Below, one piece after another: positions 1 through 8,801 of a stretch of 64,000 nucleotides of DNA. The stretch's first letter is position 1. The number at the start of each line of letters is the position of its first letter. Position numbers and translations under genes: made by a program. The notes under the pieces are model-generated. The model saw only the letters and a list, made by a program, of their open reading frames with translations. It searched no databases and was not told where the DNA came from. The stretch is from Neisseria canis (GTDB lineage Bacteria > Pseudomonadota > Gammaproteobacteria > Burkholderiales > Neisseriaceae). The DNA lies in contig NZ_LR134313.1 of NCBI RefSeq assembly GCF_900636765.1, positions 2,294,001 through 2,358,000 on the forward strand. The letters are read 5' to 3'.

Positions 1-901
1 AATCAATCTCATCGGCGGCCAGCCCGTATTTTTCCATGATGCGCACAATCGGCTTTTCTACTGTGTAATGGACGATATTGTCGTTTAAGAGTTTCACATC
101 CTGCTTCACCGCCATCACGCTGTGCGTTTCGCGGTAAGCCGCATCAAAAGTTTTGAAGCCCCTGAATTCGCCTCCAACCAGCTCTGCTCCGGCATACATG
201 CAGACAGGCATTTCATGCGCATAGGAAACCAGCTCGATAAAGCGGATTTTAAAGCTCAAGCCTTGCGGATTGGGGCGGTTGCTCAAATAGGCCGCGCCTG
301 CACCGTCGGAAAGCATCCAGCGCAGAAAGTCTTTCTCAAAACCGATTTCCGGCCTGGCGTGTTCCAACACTTTTTGCGCCACTTCGCTTTTGAACACTTC
401 GCCGCGCATAATGGCCGAAGCGGCTTCCGAAGCAGCCGCCACCGCATGCCCGTGTTCGCCCGTGCGCACGCTGTTGTAAGCATATTTCATTGCCACCATG
501 CCTGCCGCGCACACGCCGGCCGCGGTAGCCACTTCATAAGCGGGCGCGCCCTCCAGCAAACCGTGCAGCATCACGCCCTGCCCCGGCATAATCTGGTCGG
601 GGTAAGAAGTGCCGCAGGAGAGGCAGCTGATTTCGTGTTTGTCCACCCCTTGTTCAAACAGGCGCTTTACCGCCTCGGCAGCAAGTTCCGTGCCACTATG
701 GGTCGCCCGGCCGGTTGCCGGGTCTATCGCATAATGGCGGCTCTCAATGCCGTTGGAACGCAAAATCATCTTGCGCACGCGCGAGGGCACATCGCCCGCC
801 ATGCCCAACACGGCCTCCATTTCATCATTAGAAACGGGAGCATTGGGCAAAAAGGCCGATACCCGGTTGAGATAGACATCCAGTAATTGTTGGTTTTCCA
901 T
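1..901 (-). CDS. DarB-like beta-ketoacyl-ACP synthase III, C-terminus cut by the window edge
   Basis: Read on the reverse strand from ATG at 901, an open frame of 300 codons runs off the left edge. It has a FabH/thiolase fold pattern with the nucleophile at Cys131 in the context GVCAAG; the catalytic His and the Asn/Glu position lie beyond the edge. It follows the DarA-like gene by about 55 bp in the same direction, and this pair is the hallmark of dialkylresorcinol synthesis, where DarB condenses two acyl thioesters into a cyclohexanedione that is then aromatised. Family membership is clear. The DarB role, rather than an ordinary KSIII of an aryl polyene cluster, is inferred from the neighbour. 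Confidence 0.75.
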   Translation of the reverse strand, partial: MENQQLLDVYLNRVSAFLPNAPVSNDEMEAVLGMAGDVPSRVRKMILRSNGIESRHYAIDPATGRATHSGTELAAEAVKRLFEQGVDKHEISCLSCGTSYPDQIMPGQGVMLHGLLEGAPAYEVATAAGVCAAGMVAMKYAYNSVRTGEHGHAVAAASEAASAIMRGEVFKSEVAQKVLEHARPEIGFEKDFLRWMLSDGAGAAYLSNRPNPQGLSFKIRFIELVSYAHEMPVCMYAGAELVGGEFRGFKTFDAAYRETHSVMAVKQDVKLLNDNIVHYTVEKPIVRIMEKYGLAADEID

Positions 902-956
902 TTAATTCGGTTGATTCACTATTAATTTTGAGCCGCAAACGGTTTTCAGACAGGCA

Positions 957-1865
957 TTATTCCCCTGAAGGCCCGCTGAAATAAGCCCGCTGTCTGGCCA
1001 GCTTTTCCTGCATCAGCGGCGCCAACAGCCGCTTTAAAACCGCGCTGAGCGGCACCACCGTTAAAATCATGCCAATCAGAAACACGATATAAAACGCCAG
1101 CACGGCATAGCGCGCCCGCTTCGACAGGCGCCCCACCGCCATCACAAGCTTGCCCCAAACAAAAAAGCTGCGCTTGCCCACTTTTTCGCTCATCATCAGC
1201 TTTTCGTCCACTTTCACCGCGCCCATACCGCGGAACAAGCCGCCGTCTAAGGCTTCATCGTTTTGCAAAGCCCCTGCCAAACGGCGTCCGAAACGCGCTG
1301 CGTCCTGCAATTCGTCTTGGCAGATACCCGCCGACGGCAGCCATGGGAAAAGCTGCTTTTTGCCGCTCAGCATCCACGCAGGCGTAGTGATAAAACTGGC
1401 CGCGCTGCTGCATGCGTCGATTTTCACAATATTGCCCACCAGTTTCGCGCCTGCATCTGCCAACAGCTTTTTAACGGTTTCCTGCGCCATCAGCCACATA
1501 TTGCGGCAGCCGATTAAGGTAATCACCGGCGTATCGCGCAAAACCGCCTTAGCGGCCGGATGTTGTAAAAAAGCAGTAACCGGCTGCGCAGGCGACAAAA
1601 ACCACACGGTATAAGCCAACACCACCGCATCATAACGGGTGTGTGCAAATTCAGGCGCGGCGATCGGCTCGGGCTTCAAATGAACGGTTTCTGGGAATGT
1701 GTTGAAAAAACGCCAAAAAGGCCAAGGAAAGGGATACGGTTTTTCGGGCTGAATTGCCAGCATATCCACCGCCACTCCGGCCTGCTGCAAAGGCTTGGCA
1801 AAATTCGCCGCCAATTCGCCCAGCTGGCCGGTTTGCGAGTAATACACCACTAAAACATTTTTCAC
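957..1865 (-). CDS. DarA-like flavodoxin-fold protein (dialkylresorcinol synthesis)
   Basis: The 302-residue protein begins with a flavodoxin-type FMN phosphate loop (VVYYSQTGQ, residues 6-14) after a hydrophobic strand, followed by a flavodoxin-like domain to about residue 200. A long C-terminal extension has a membrane segment near residues 250-275. This layout matches proteins annotated as dialkylresorcinol condensing enzyme DarA in flexirubin and dialkylresorcinol clusters. It is first in a two-gene unit with the KSIII gene, separated from the upstream LolA-like gene by a terminator and with its own promoter candidate. The exact reaction of this family is less certain than the family assignment; a generic flavodoxin/NAD(P)H reductase is the alternative. 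Confidence 0.7.
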   Translation of the reverse strand: MKNVLVVYYSQTGQLGELAANFAKPLQQAGVAVDMLAIQPEKPYPFPWPFWRFFNTFPETVHLKPEPIAAPEFAHTRYDAVVLAYTVWFLSPAQPVTAFLQHPAAKAVLRDTPVITLIGCRNMWLMAQETVKKLLADAGAKLVGNIVKIDACSSAASFITTPAWMLSGKKQLFPWLPSAGICQDELQDAARFGRRLAGALQNDEALDGGLFRGMGAVKVDEKLMMSEKVGKRSFFVWGKLVMAVGRLSKRARYAVLAFYIVFLIGMILTVVPLSAVLKRLLAPLMQEKLARQRAYFSGPSGE

Positions 1866-1898
1866 AATTCCCCCGAAACAGATAAATTAATTTGGCAA

Positions 1899-1928
1899 AT
1901 TTTAACAAAGCAGTATCTTCTAAAGCAA
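1899..1928 (-). promoter_or_regulatory. Sigma70-like promoter candidate for the dar gene pair
   Basis: On the reverse strand TTGCTT (1928-1923) and TAAAAT (1904-1899) are separated by 18 bases, 34 bases before the DarA-like start. It lies just downstream of the terminator of the preceding operon, so the pair probably has its own transcript. Seen by eye only. Confidence 0.4.
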
Positions 1929-1971
1929 ATAAACTTATTTTCGATGCAGGCTGCAATCCGCACTTCTTGCA

Positions 1972-2001
1972 AAAACCCGTTTCCTATAAGAAACGGGTTT
2001 T
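1972..2001 (-). terminator. Intrinsic terminator after the leftward APE operon
   Basis: Two perfect 12-base arms (AAAACCCGTTTC and its complement) flank a 6-base loop, and the reverse strand ends in a T run. A TG-wadDUS sits directly beside it (2000-2012). It ends the LolA-like transcript. Confidence 0.75.
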
Positions 2002-2039
2002 CAGACAGGCATCATATCTTTAATACCATACCGCCCAAA

Positions 2040-2636
2040 CTACAAAGCCTGCTTGGCAAACGCATCCAATTCTTTGCCTGTCTGAATCTGATTAAACTGC
2101 ATCACAGTTCTGTCGCCTTGTTTTTCGTCCAACTCAATACGGCGCACAACATTATCGCCGCTGATGTCGATATGGTTGAAAACCTGCTTCATCAGCGAAG
2201 TTTTCGGGTTTAAACGCAGCGTCCATTTTTGCTGCGTGCCGGAAAGTTGCAGATTGAACTGCTTTTCCAAGCCTTGCGTGTTGCCGCCGAGCAAGTCGAG
2301 AAACAGGCGGATCTGCTGCGCCTGACCGCTCATTTTGCTTGGGTTGGCGGCAGCCCACTTCTGGCCGTTCCACTGCATGATGCCGTCGGCACGCACGCGC
2401 AGGCGGTTGTCGAACGGCTTCTGCATATGCCACAGCAGGCCATTTTTCGGCACCAGCACAAATTGGCCGCTGGTAACCATCGGCTTATTGAGCGATTTGA
2501 GGTAACGCTGCTGGGTAAACGCACCTTGCACATTGTCGGGTTTTTGCAGGGTTTGAGAAAGTTCGGCAGTTGAAAATGCCCACAACAGCGGGCTGAATGC
2601 GGTTAAGGCAACAGCAAATATCGGTTTTTTCATCAT
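2040..2636 (-). CDS. LolA-like outer-membrane carrier protein of the APE cluster
   Basis: The 198-residue protein has a Sec signal peptide (hydrophobic run ending LLWA, about residue 20) and a LolA-type fold: the FTQQRYLKSLNKP region, GLLWHMQKPF and a strand-rich body without membrane segments. LolA paralogues are regular members of aryl polyene clusters (ApeL position), where they are thought to carry the lipid-linked polyene across the periplasm. It is distinct from the housekeeping lolA at 39627 in the same window. It starts 12 bp after the nitroreductase gene, is the last gene of the leftward operon, and is followed by a terminator. Confidence 0.8.
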   Translation of the reverse strand: MMKKPIFAVALTAFSPLLWAFSTAELSQTLQKPDNVQGAFTQQRYLKSLNKPMVTSGQFVLVPKNGLLWHMQKPFDNRLRVRADGIMQWNGQKWAAANPSKMSGQAQQIRLFLDLLGGNTQGLEKQFNLQLSGTQQKWTLRLNPKTSLMKQVFNHIDISGDNVVRRIELDEKQGDRTVMQFNQIQTGKELDAFAKQAL

Positions 2637-2648
2637 GTTCTTTCTTGC

Positions 2649-3377
2649 TTAAATTTCGCGGTAAACATCTTCAAACGGCAGGCGGAAGCGTTCGCCCCAG
2701 ATGCCTTTGTTTTCTTTGCGTATGCCGCAGGAAACAATCATATTGATTTCGGCACCGCGCGGCAATTTGAGAATGCGTTTTACCATTCGGGTATCCAAGC
2801 CTTCCATCGGACAGGTATCGTAACCTTGTTCGGCCATTGCTAGCATAAAGGTTTGTGCCGCCAAGCCGCAGCTTTTATGAACCACCACGCGCATATCCGC
2901 CTCGGAAACCTCCATCACAATCGGGCGGAACAGACCGATGCCGAAAGTAATAACCTTGCGCAACGCGCCAAGCAGACCGAAAAAGCGTGCATAGACAAAC
3001 GGCATCAGCTTGCCGTAATAACCTTCCGATTTTTTCAAACGGCCCGGCACCTTTTCGGGCGGGCTGTTGCGTCTCAGATTGCCCCGTTCGAAATCAGACA
3101 TGGTTTGCGCGCGTTCGCGGTATAAATCCTGTCGGGTTACGAACACCACCATTTGCGCTGCCGTTGTTGCCGCACTTTGGCTCAAACAGGCAACACCAAG
3201 CTGCTTGAGCGTTGCGGGGCCGGTTATGTGGTAAAACTCGTAAAGCTGCATATTGGAGCTGCTCGGCGCAAGCTGCGCCAACTTCAGGCAAGCGCGCACT
3301 TTTTCGCTGTCGAGTTCTTTATCCGCATCATAATGCCGCACAGAACGGCGGTAATTCAGCATATCGGCAAGCATCAT
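2649..3377 (-). CDS. Nitroreductase-family protein in the APE operon
   Basis: The protein of about 242 residues starts at the tandem ATGs at 3377/3374, which follow an AGGGAAA ribosome site; a longer open frame to 3563 overlaps the thioesterase gene and is unlikely. It opens with the nitroreductase FMN pattern (NYRRSVRHYD, then QLAPSSSNMQLYEF) and has the late GLAAQTFMLAMAEQGYDTCPMEG segment typical of the family. Such enzymes use FMN and NAD(P)H. Its place between thioesterase and LolA genes suggests a redox step on the polyene or its aromatic head, but the substrate cannot be read from sequence. Confidence 0.75.
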   Translation of the reverse strand: MMLADMLNYRRSVRHYDADKELDSEKVRACLKLAQLAPSSSNMQLYEFYHITGPATLKQLGVACLSQSAATTAAQMVVFVTRQDLYRERAQTMSDFERGNLRRNSPPEKVPGRLKKSEGYYGKLMPFVYARFFGLLGALRKVITFGIGLFRPIVMEVSEADMRVVVHKSCGLAAQTFMLAMAEQGYDTCPMEGLDTRMVKRILKLPRGAEINMIVSCGIRKENKGIWGERFRLPFEDVYREI

Positions 3378-3405
3378 GCTTTCCCTATATAACAAACACA
3401 CCTTG

Positions 3406-3843
3406 TTAGGCTGCTTGAAAGCCGGGATGTTCCCTAACCGCTGCCAGCCAGCTATCCGGTGTTTGAAACTGCATCTCGCCGTTTTCAAGCGACACGGCCA
3501 CTTGGGTGGTGCTGGCTTTGGTAAGTTTAACGCCGCTTTCCAAATCCACAATCGTGTAATCAATGCGCAGGCAGCTTTCGATTTCCACCACCGCCAAATC
3601 CACGCGCACTTTTTGGCCGAACACCGCCGGCTTCACATATTTCAGATTGAGCTGCACCACCGGCCAGCTGTAACCCTGCCGCTTCATCTCATTGTAGTCA
3701 TAAGAGATTTCGCTTAAAAACGCGCACCTTGCCACTTCCAAATATTTCACATAATGCCCGTGCCATACAATATGCATGGCATCAACATCAAAAAACGGCA
3801 CCTCTATTTCCGTGCTGTGGCGGCAGTAAACATGTTTAGCCAT
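3406..3843 (-). CDS. Hotdog acyl-CoA/acyl-ACP thioesterase (4HBT/YbgC type)
   Basis: The 145-residue single hotdog domain carries the 4-hydroxybenzoyl-CoA thioesterase signature VPFFDVDAMHIVWHGHYVKY (residues about 15-34), with the acidic catalytic residue in the DVDAMHIVWH stretch. In APE clusters a thioesterase of this type (ApeK position) is thought to release or proofread acyl chains. Its start overlaps the end of the upstream acyltransferase gene by 8 bp, which indicates translational coupling. Confidence 0.82.
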   Translation of the reverse strand: MAKHVYCRHSTEIEVPFFDVDAMHIVWHGHYVKYLEVARCAFLSEISYDYNEMKRQGYSWPVVQLNLKYVKPAVFGQKVRVDLAVVEIESCLRIDYTIVDLESGVKLTKASTTQVAVSLENGEMQFQTPDSWLAAVREHPGFQAA

Positions 3844-4777
3844 GCGTTTCGTCTTTCCAAAAATCGTAAAAATTAAACCATTGCAGAGGGTTCAGCGCGC
3901 ATTCCTTCGCCAGTACATCGGCAAACTGCTGCGCCGCCGCGGCAACTTCCTCATTGCGTTTGCCGCGCTTCCAATCCGCCGTATCCAAAAAACGGCTCAG
4001 TTTTAGATGATAGCGCCCGTTTTGCTTGATGCAGCACAAAGTATTCACACGGGTTTTCAACAAAGCCGCCAGCAGCCACGCACCTTGCGGCATATCGGCT
4101 TGAGCGCCTAAAAAATCCACAGCCACCGTTTTTTCGCCGCGCACAGGCACACGGTCTGCCGCAATTGCCAGCCATTCTCCCGCATCAATCCGTTTGTTCA
4201 GCTCCATCATCAGCGAAGCATCCAGATCCGTTACCTGAATCAGCTGGATTTTATCCGCACCGGCCTTGTTTAAAGCCTCGTTAAACGCCTGGGCATGGCG
4301 GTTGTGTACCAACACATTAAGACAAAAGCCTTGATGATGCGAAACCAGCGCGCGGCACACTTCCACATTGCCCACATGCGAACACACAAAAATCTGCCCG
4401 CGCCGGCCGCGTTTATCGATTTCGGCATACACATCATCCGGGTCTTCCAACACCAAATCTTCATAACGGATTTTACGCTGCCACACCGCGAAACGGTCGC
4501 ATACCGCTTCGCCAAACGCCACAAACTGTCTGAATACCGGCCAAGTTTCGGGCAGCCGGGTCTGCGGAAAAGCCGCCCGCAAACGCGCCTGATAGCGCGC
4601 GATATTGCGCCGCTGCTTGGGTGCGGTGATATAAAAATACAACACCACAAACCAAATACACGGCTTCATCACAAATGCAGGCAGCCAACGCACCATCAAC
4701 GTGGTGAGCGCTAAAAACAGACGGTTACCGCGTTCATTTTGGGCGGCCCAATGTTCGGAGTTTCGGGTGTCGGTCAT
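3836..4777 (-). CDS. LpxL/HtrB-like acyltransferase of the APE cluster
   Basis: The 313-residue protein has an N-terminal hydrophobic anchor (about residues 22-52) and the late lipid A acyltransferase pattern: the CSHVGNVEV motif (HX4E catalytic dyad) near residue 132 and the downstream AADRVPVRGEKTVAVDFLG segment. In enterobacterial APE clusters this domain is fused to a glycosyltransferase (ApeJ); here the two are separate genes, with the GT2 gene 150 bp upstream. It probably acylates the sugar or lipid head group that anchors the polyene in the outer membrane. Confidence 0.78.
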   Translation of the reverse strand: MTDTRNSEHWAAQNERGNRLFLALTTLMVRWLPAFVMKPCIWFVVLYFYITAPKQRRNIARYQARLRAAFPQTRLPETWPVFRQFVAFGEAVCDRFAVWQRKIRYEDLVLEDPDDVYAEIDKRGRRGQIFVCSHVGNVEVCRALVSHHQGFCLNVLVHNRHAQAFNEALNKAGADKIQLIQVTDLDASLMMELNKRIDAGEWLAIAADRVPVRGEKTVAVDFLGAQADMPQGAWLLAALLKTRVNTLCCIKQNGRYHLKLSRFLDTADWKRGKRNEEVAAAAQQFADVLAKECALNPLQWFNFYDFWKDETHG

Positions 4778-4927
4778 GGTTTTCAGACAGGCATTTCAAT
4801 CAATTAATGAATCAACCGGCTTGTCATACTCAGGTCAGGCTTTGGCATGACGATACTTGTTTACTGAACAAATGATTAAGCTATCAGCATGCTGTCAGAC
4901 AGGCATAGTGCCGGCAAAAACAGATTA

Positions 4928-5656
4928 TCATTTTTTCCATTGGCCGCTCAAACGCTTATACACCATCTCGCAAAACAATCTTGCGTGCATTTTGCTGATC
5001 AGCACATTATCGTCAAACGCGCGGAAATGCGACACGCCGCCAGCTTCGTATTTCACCGGCGTTTTAATCCACACCGGTTTCACGCCGCGCCAATAGAGGC
5101 GGATAAGGATTTCCGTATCGAAATCCATGCGGTCGCCCACCCTTTCTTCACGCACCACGGCCAGCGCGGGCGCGAGCGGATAAAGGCGGAAACCGCACAT
5201 ACCGTCTTTTATATCGGTGGAAAACGTATTCACCATATTCCAAAAATCGGTAATTTTACGCCCGTAAAGCCGCGCTTTCGGCGCATCGCTGCCGTATTGA
5301 GGCCAGCCGCATATAACCGCTTCGGGGTGTTGCGACGCGGCAGCCAGCAACTTTTCCGTGTCGGCCAAACGGTGCTGCGCATCGGCATCCACCTGTAAAA
5401 CATGGGTGTAGCCCTGCCCTTCGGCGTACTTCAACCCCGCTTTTACCGCCGCGCCTTTACCGCCGTTGACCAAGCGGTACACAACGTGAATGCCTCCCTG
5501 CTCCGCCAAAGCGTCCAATACCGGTTTGCAGTCCGCCCGCGAACCGTCGTCCACAATCAGCACATCCAAACCAAACCCGCGCATGGCTTGGGCAACTTGG
5601 GTGATGGTGGTCGGGTGGTTGTAGTGGGGGATTAGGGCTAGGGTTTTCATAATCAT
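4928..5656 (-). CDS. Glycosyltransferase family 2
   Basis: The 242-residue GT-A protein has the nucleotide-sugar binding strand LDVLIVDDGS (about residues 29-38), the NGGKGAAVKAG loop, and the DVDADAQHR-like metal site at VDADAQH (about residue 92). It has no membrane anchor. It belongs to the dolichol-phosphate-mannose-synthase-like branch found in APE clusters and probably glycosylates the lipid anchor or polyene head. A pseudogenised MATE transporter lies just upstream. Canonical AT-DUS appears immediately 5-prime of it (5711-5722). Confidence 0.8.
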   Translation of the reverse strand: MIMKTLALIPHYNHPTTITQVAQAMRGFGLDVLIVDDGSRADCKPVLDALAEQGGIHVVYRLVNGGKGAAVKAGLKYAEGQGYTHVLQVDADAQHRLADTEKLLAAASQHPEAVICGWPQYGSDAPKARLYGRKITDFWNMVNTFSTDIKDGMCGFRLYPLAPALAVVREERVGDRMDFDTEILIRLYWRGVKPVWIKTPVKYEAGGVSHFRAFDDNVLISKMHARLFCEMVYKRLSGQWKK

Positions 5657-5766
5657 GTGTTATCAGTCATTTATCTACTTTAGGCCATCTGCGAATATCG
5701 ATGATTGTGTTTCAGACGGCATAAACTCACTTTTTTAAAGATACTATTACCCCTGCAAAAAGCAGA

Positions 5767-7076
5767 TTATCTAACCAAATCGGCAATGCGGATATTGTGG
5801 TTACGGAGCGTCTTCACATACAGCCAAACCGTCGGCAGCATATCGATGAGCATTCCCCCTCCGAAAATAAGCGAAATATTCAGCAAAGACATCTGCACAA
5901 CGCCTGCCTTATACAGAGCGAACACCACCCCATAATAAACCACATCTACAACAATAGATTGGTAAAGCATGTATCTGGTTACGCCCAGCCCTTTAATCGT
6001 TGAATCCAACACGCTGTAATTAAACATAAAAACAATATAAAAAGCCGTTTGAACCAACATAATTTCCAAAACGGTTTCGGCCTGGCCCACTTGTAAAACC
6101 TGTGTTAAAAAAGGCTTCCACAAAGGGATGGATACCAACCAAAGCAACACAAAACATACCGTGCATTTCAAATAAATCAGAGTATTCAAGCGCACGGCGT
6201 CTACGCTGTTGGCTACATCTCTTTTCACTACCTCGGCCAACGCCAGCGAAGGCACCAATAAAATGCCCCATATGATGTTGTTGGCCACCCAATAAGCCCC
6301 CTGCTCGCCAACTTGGTTTACCATACCGAGTATCATAAAAGCAAACGCCGCATTTCTAAGCAGGGATTCCAAACCCTAAAAAGAACCCAACCTCATCCAG
6401 TTTTTAAACCAATCCAAATCAAATCCCAGCCGGTTCGCTGCAAAAAATTGCCGAAAACGGCCGTGCGAGAGCACGAAAACGGCCAAAATCGAATTGATTA
6501 AGATATTGGATAACGCAATGCCTTTCACACCCAAAGCCAGCGAAAAAGGCATTTCCGAAATGAACAGAATATCCGTTCCAATGAGAAGAGCCATTTTCCA
6601 TAACGACAACTGGATTATGCACTTGAAATCTTTAATGATTGCCAGATACACAATCAAATATTCCACCACAACCGACAACAAAATAGCTATGGATTCCAAT
6701 TTGATATATGCCGCAGTATCGGCAATCAATTGCGGAGTTTGCTTTACGCCTGCAAGAAATTGCTCTGCAAAAAAGAAAACCGCAACGCATAAAACGGCAT
6801 GTATAAACGTTACCGCCATCAACCCGCCCGCCGTGTTTTGCAACAGCTTTTCTTCTCCTTCTTTCAGAGCCTTAGCCAACATGAAAAACAAAGGGATTAA
6901 AAAAGCTTCTTTTACAATTTCATACAGAATATTCAACCATTGAATTTGGCTGGCAATATAAACCCCCACTCGTCAGGCATGTTCCCGATAAAATGCAGCC
7001 TGATAATATTGACCAAAGAAGGAATGAAAAAGATCAGTAAAAATGCAAACCACAGTTTGAAATCAAAATTCTTCAC
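5767..7076 (-). pseudogene. Broken MATE-family transporter (frameshift plus internal stop)
   Basis: Reading from GTG at 7076, about 36 codons (KNFDFKLWFAFLLIFF...) lead to a run of five G (plus-strand C at 6963-6967). One extra G there would join this frame to the next one (WGVYIASQIQWLN) and on through eight hydrophobic segments. A TAG stop at 6376-6378 then interrupts, in frame, the sequence that continues from 6375 to 5767. A repaired protein would be about 436 residues with some 12 membrane helices, the usual size of multidrug/oligosaccharide-lipid exporters. It sits between the AMP ligase and GT2 genes, so it may once have flipped a polyene-lipid intermediate. Two lesions make sequencing error alone unlikely. 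Confidence 0.75.
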
Positions 7077-7081
7077 AGGTT

Positions 7082-8797
7082 TTACTCGTTAATCGCCCCA
7101 AACACAATCCGACCCGAAGCGCACACCGCTTCGTGATTTTCCAGCTTAAACGTCAGTTTGTTTTTATCCGCATCGTATTTCAACTCTGCAAACACTTCAT
7201 GATGCGGACGCAGGAATTGCTGGTATTTCAGGTTTTCCACGCGCACGACGCTTTGCCGACCCCAGTCGAAACGTTCGGCCAAATCGCGCACCCATTGCAG
7301 CTCGATCACGCCGGGCACCAGCGGGAAATTAGCGAAGTGTCCGCCGAAATACACCAAATCCAGCGGCACACGGCCTTGGAAGCGGTGGCTTTCTGCATTT
7401 TCAGACAGGCATGGCTGCCATTGCGGGGCGGTTTGCGCTTCGGTAAAGACCGTCTGAAAATCGGCGGCGGTGATTTTGGATTGGGCATTGCGCGGCAAGG
7501 CGTCGGTGAAACGCCAGTAGCGCGGTAAAGCCACTGTGTCTTGCGTGGCGGCAAGGTGTTTTTTCAACGCCGCCGCCACAGCCGCCCGCCCCTGCTCCTG
7601 TAAGGCTTGGATGCCGTCTGAATTCAACGCCGCCCACACGGCGGGGCGTTTGTGCTGCGGGTGCTGGGCGCAATAGGCATCGGCAATCCATTCGTGCGCC
7701 AACAGGTCGTGTTCGATTTGGTTTAATGACACGCGTTTGTCCTCAAATTTGATAATCCGGTCTTTCCGCCCGAGCAATAAAAAGCCTTCGGGCTGCATTT
7801 CCACCATATCGGCGGTTTGAAAGCGGCCGTTTGTCCACGGCGATTGCGCCCACAACGCGCCGTCCTCGTCCTGCCCGATTTCCACGGCAGCAAAAGGCTG
7901 CCATTCGCGGCGGTGGCGGCGGGACGCAATCACGCCGGTTTCGGTACTGCCGTAAATCTCAAAAGGCCGTACGGCATGTTTTTCGAGCAAATCGGCGGTT
8001 ACTTCTGGCAATGCACCGCCTGCCGACACAATCCCCGCCACTTTGCCGCCCACCGCCTGCCAGTTGCGCGCTTCGCCCAAACGGTTCAGCACCGCCGGGC
8101 TGGCAATCCAAACGCATTTTCCACAAGCTGCGGTGGCCGCCAACAGCGTTTCGGGGTACACATTTTGCAGACGCACCATCGTCCAACCCATCGTGAGCGC
8201 GAGCGCGAAACGGAAAGTAAATCCATACATATGCTGCGGGCTGACGCTGCCGATAACCGCCGGATGGTCGCGCCCGAAAGGAACAGCCTCTGCCAAAGCC
8301 AACGCTTCCGCTTCCATTTGAGCCGCCGTTTTCACAATCACCTGCGCCCCGCCGGTCGAGCCGGACGTTTTCAGACAGGCTTCGGCATCGGCAGGAATCA
8401 ACAGATTATCCGGCATCGTGATTTCAGACGGCATGTCGCTCAACATCGCGGGAATACTGTAAACCTTATCGGCATGAAGGCCGTCTGAAAACGCTTTTTC
8501 ATGAGGCGCATCCGTCAGCCACACATCCGCCGTGTTGCCCCAATCCACATTGTCCCGCGCCAAATTCGGCGGCAACAACACCTTCGCCCCCGCATGCCAC
8601 GCCGCCAGCACCGCGCAGGCAAAAAACGCGGCATCTTCAAACCACAAAGCGGCGGTTTGCACGTTCTGCGTTTTCAGACGGCCTGAAAGGCAGATAACGG
8701 CGCAGTTGAAATCGGCGCGAGTCCAATCGGGGTCGGTGGCGATTAAGGTGGTTTGCGGAAGGGTTGGGGATAGGATTTGAGAGAGGTTATATATCAT
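7082..8797 (-). CDS. Acyl-ACP/CoA ligase fused to a hotdog 3-hydroxyacyl-ACP dehydratase
   Basis: From ATG at 8797 the protein has about 571 residues. Residues 1-450 form an adenylating (ANL) domain with the P-loop TSGSTGG (144-150), the YGSTETG motif and the hinge GRKDRIIKFEDKRVSL. Residues about 465-571 form a FabA/FabZ-type hotdog with GHFANFPLVPGV. Elsewhere these are usually two genes (ApeH ligase loads the aryl starter on ACP; ApeI dehydrates). An in-frame upstream start at 8842 would overlap the preceding gene by 41 bp, so the start 4 bp after that gene's stop is preferred. The coding sequence contains several canonical DUS, unlike most of the window. Confidence 0.8.
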   Translation of the reverse strand: MIYNLSQILSPTLPQTTLIATDPDWTRADFNCAVICLSGRLKTQNVQTAALWFEDAAFFACAVLAAWHAGAKVLLPPNLARDNVDWGNTADVWLTDAPHEKAFSDGLHADKVYSIPAMLSDMPSEITMPDNLLIPADAEACLKTSGSTGGAQVIVKTAAQMEAEALALAEAVPFGRDHPAVIGSVSPQHMYGFTFRFALALTMGWTMVRLQNVYPETLLAATAACGKCVWIASPAVLNRLGEARNWQAVGGKVAGIVSAGGALPEVTADLLEKHAVRPFEIYGSTETGVIASRRHRREWQPFAAVEIGQDEDGALWAQSPWTNGRFQTADMVEMQPEGFLLLGRKDRIIKFEDKRVSLNQIEHDLLAHEWIADAYCAQHPQHKRPAVWAALNSDGIQALQEQGRAAVAAALKKHLAATQDTVALPRYWRFTDALPRNAQSKITAADFQTVFTEAQTAPQWQPCLSENAESHRFQGRVPLDLVYFGGHFANFPLVPGVIELQWVRDLAERFDWGRQSVVRVENLKYQQFLRPHHEVFAELKYDADKNKLTFKLENHEAVCASGRIVFGAINE

Positions 8798-8801
8798 GTA
8801 A

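Noticed and set aside
122..886. Plus-strand 254-codon frame at the left edge
   Set aside because: It is the shadow of the DarB-like ketosynthase on the minus strand, which has a recognisable active site and a proper start at 901.
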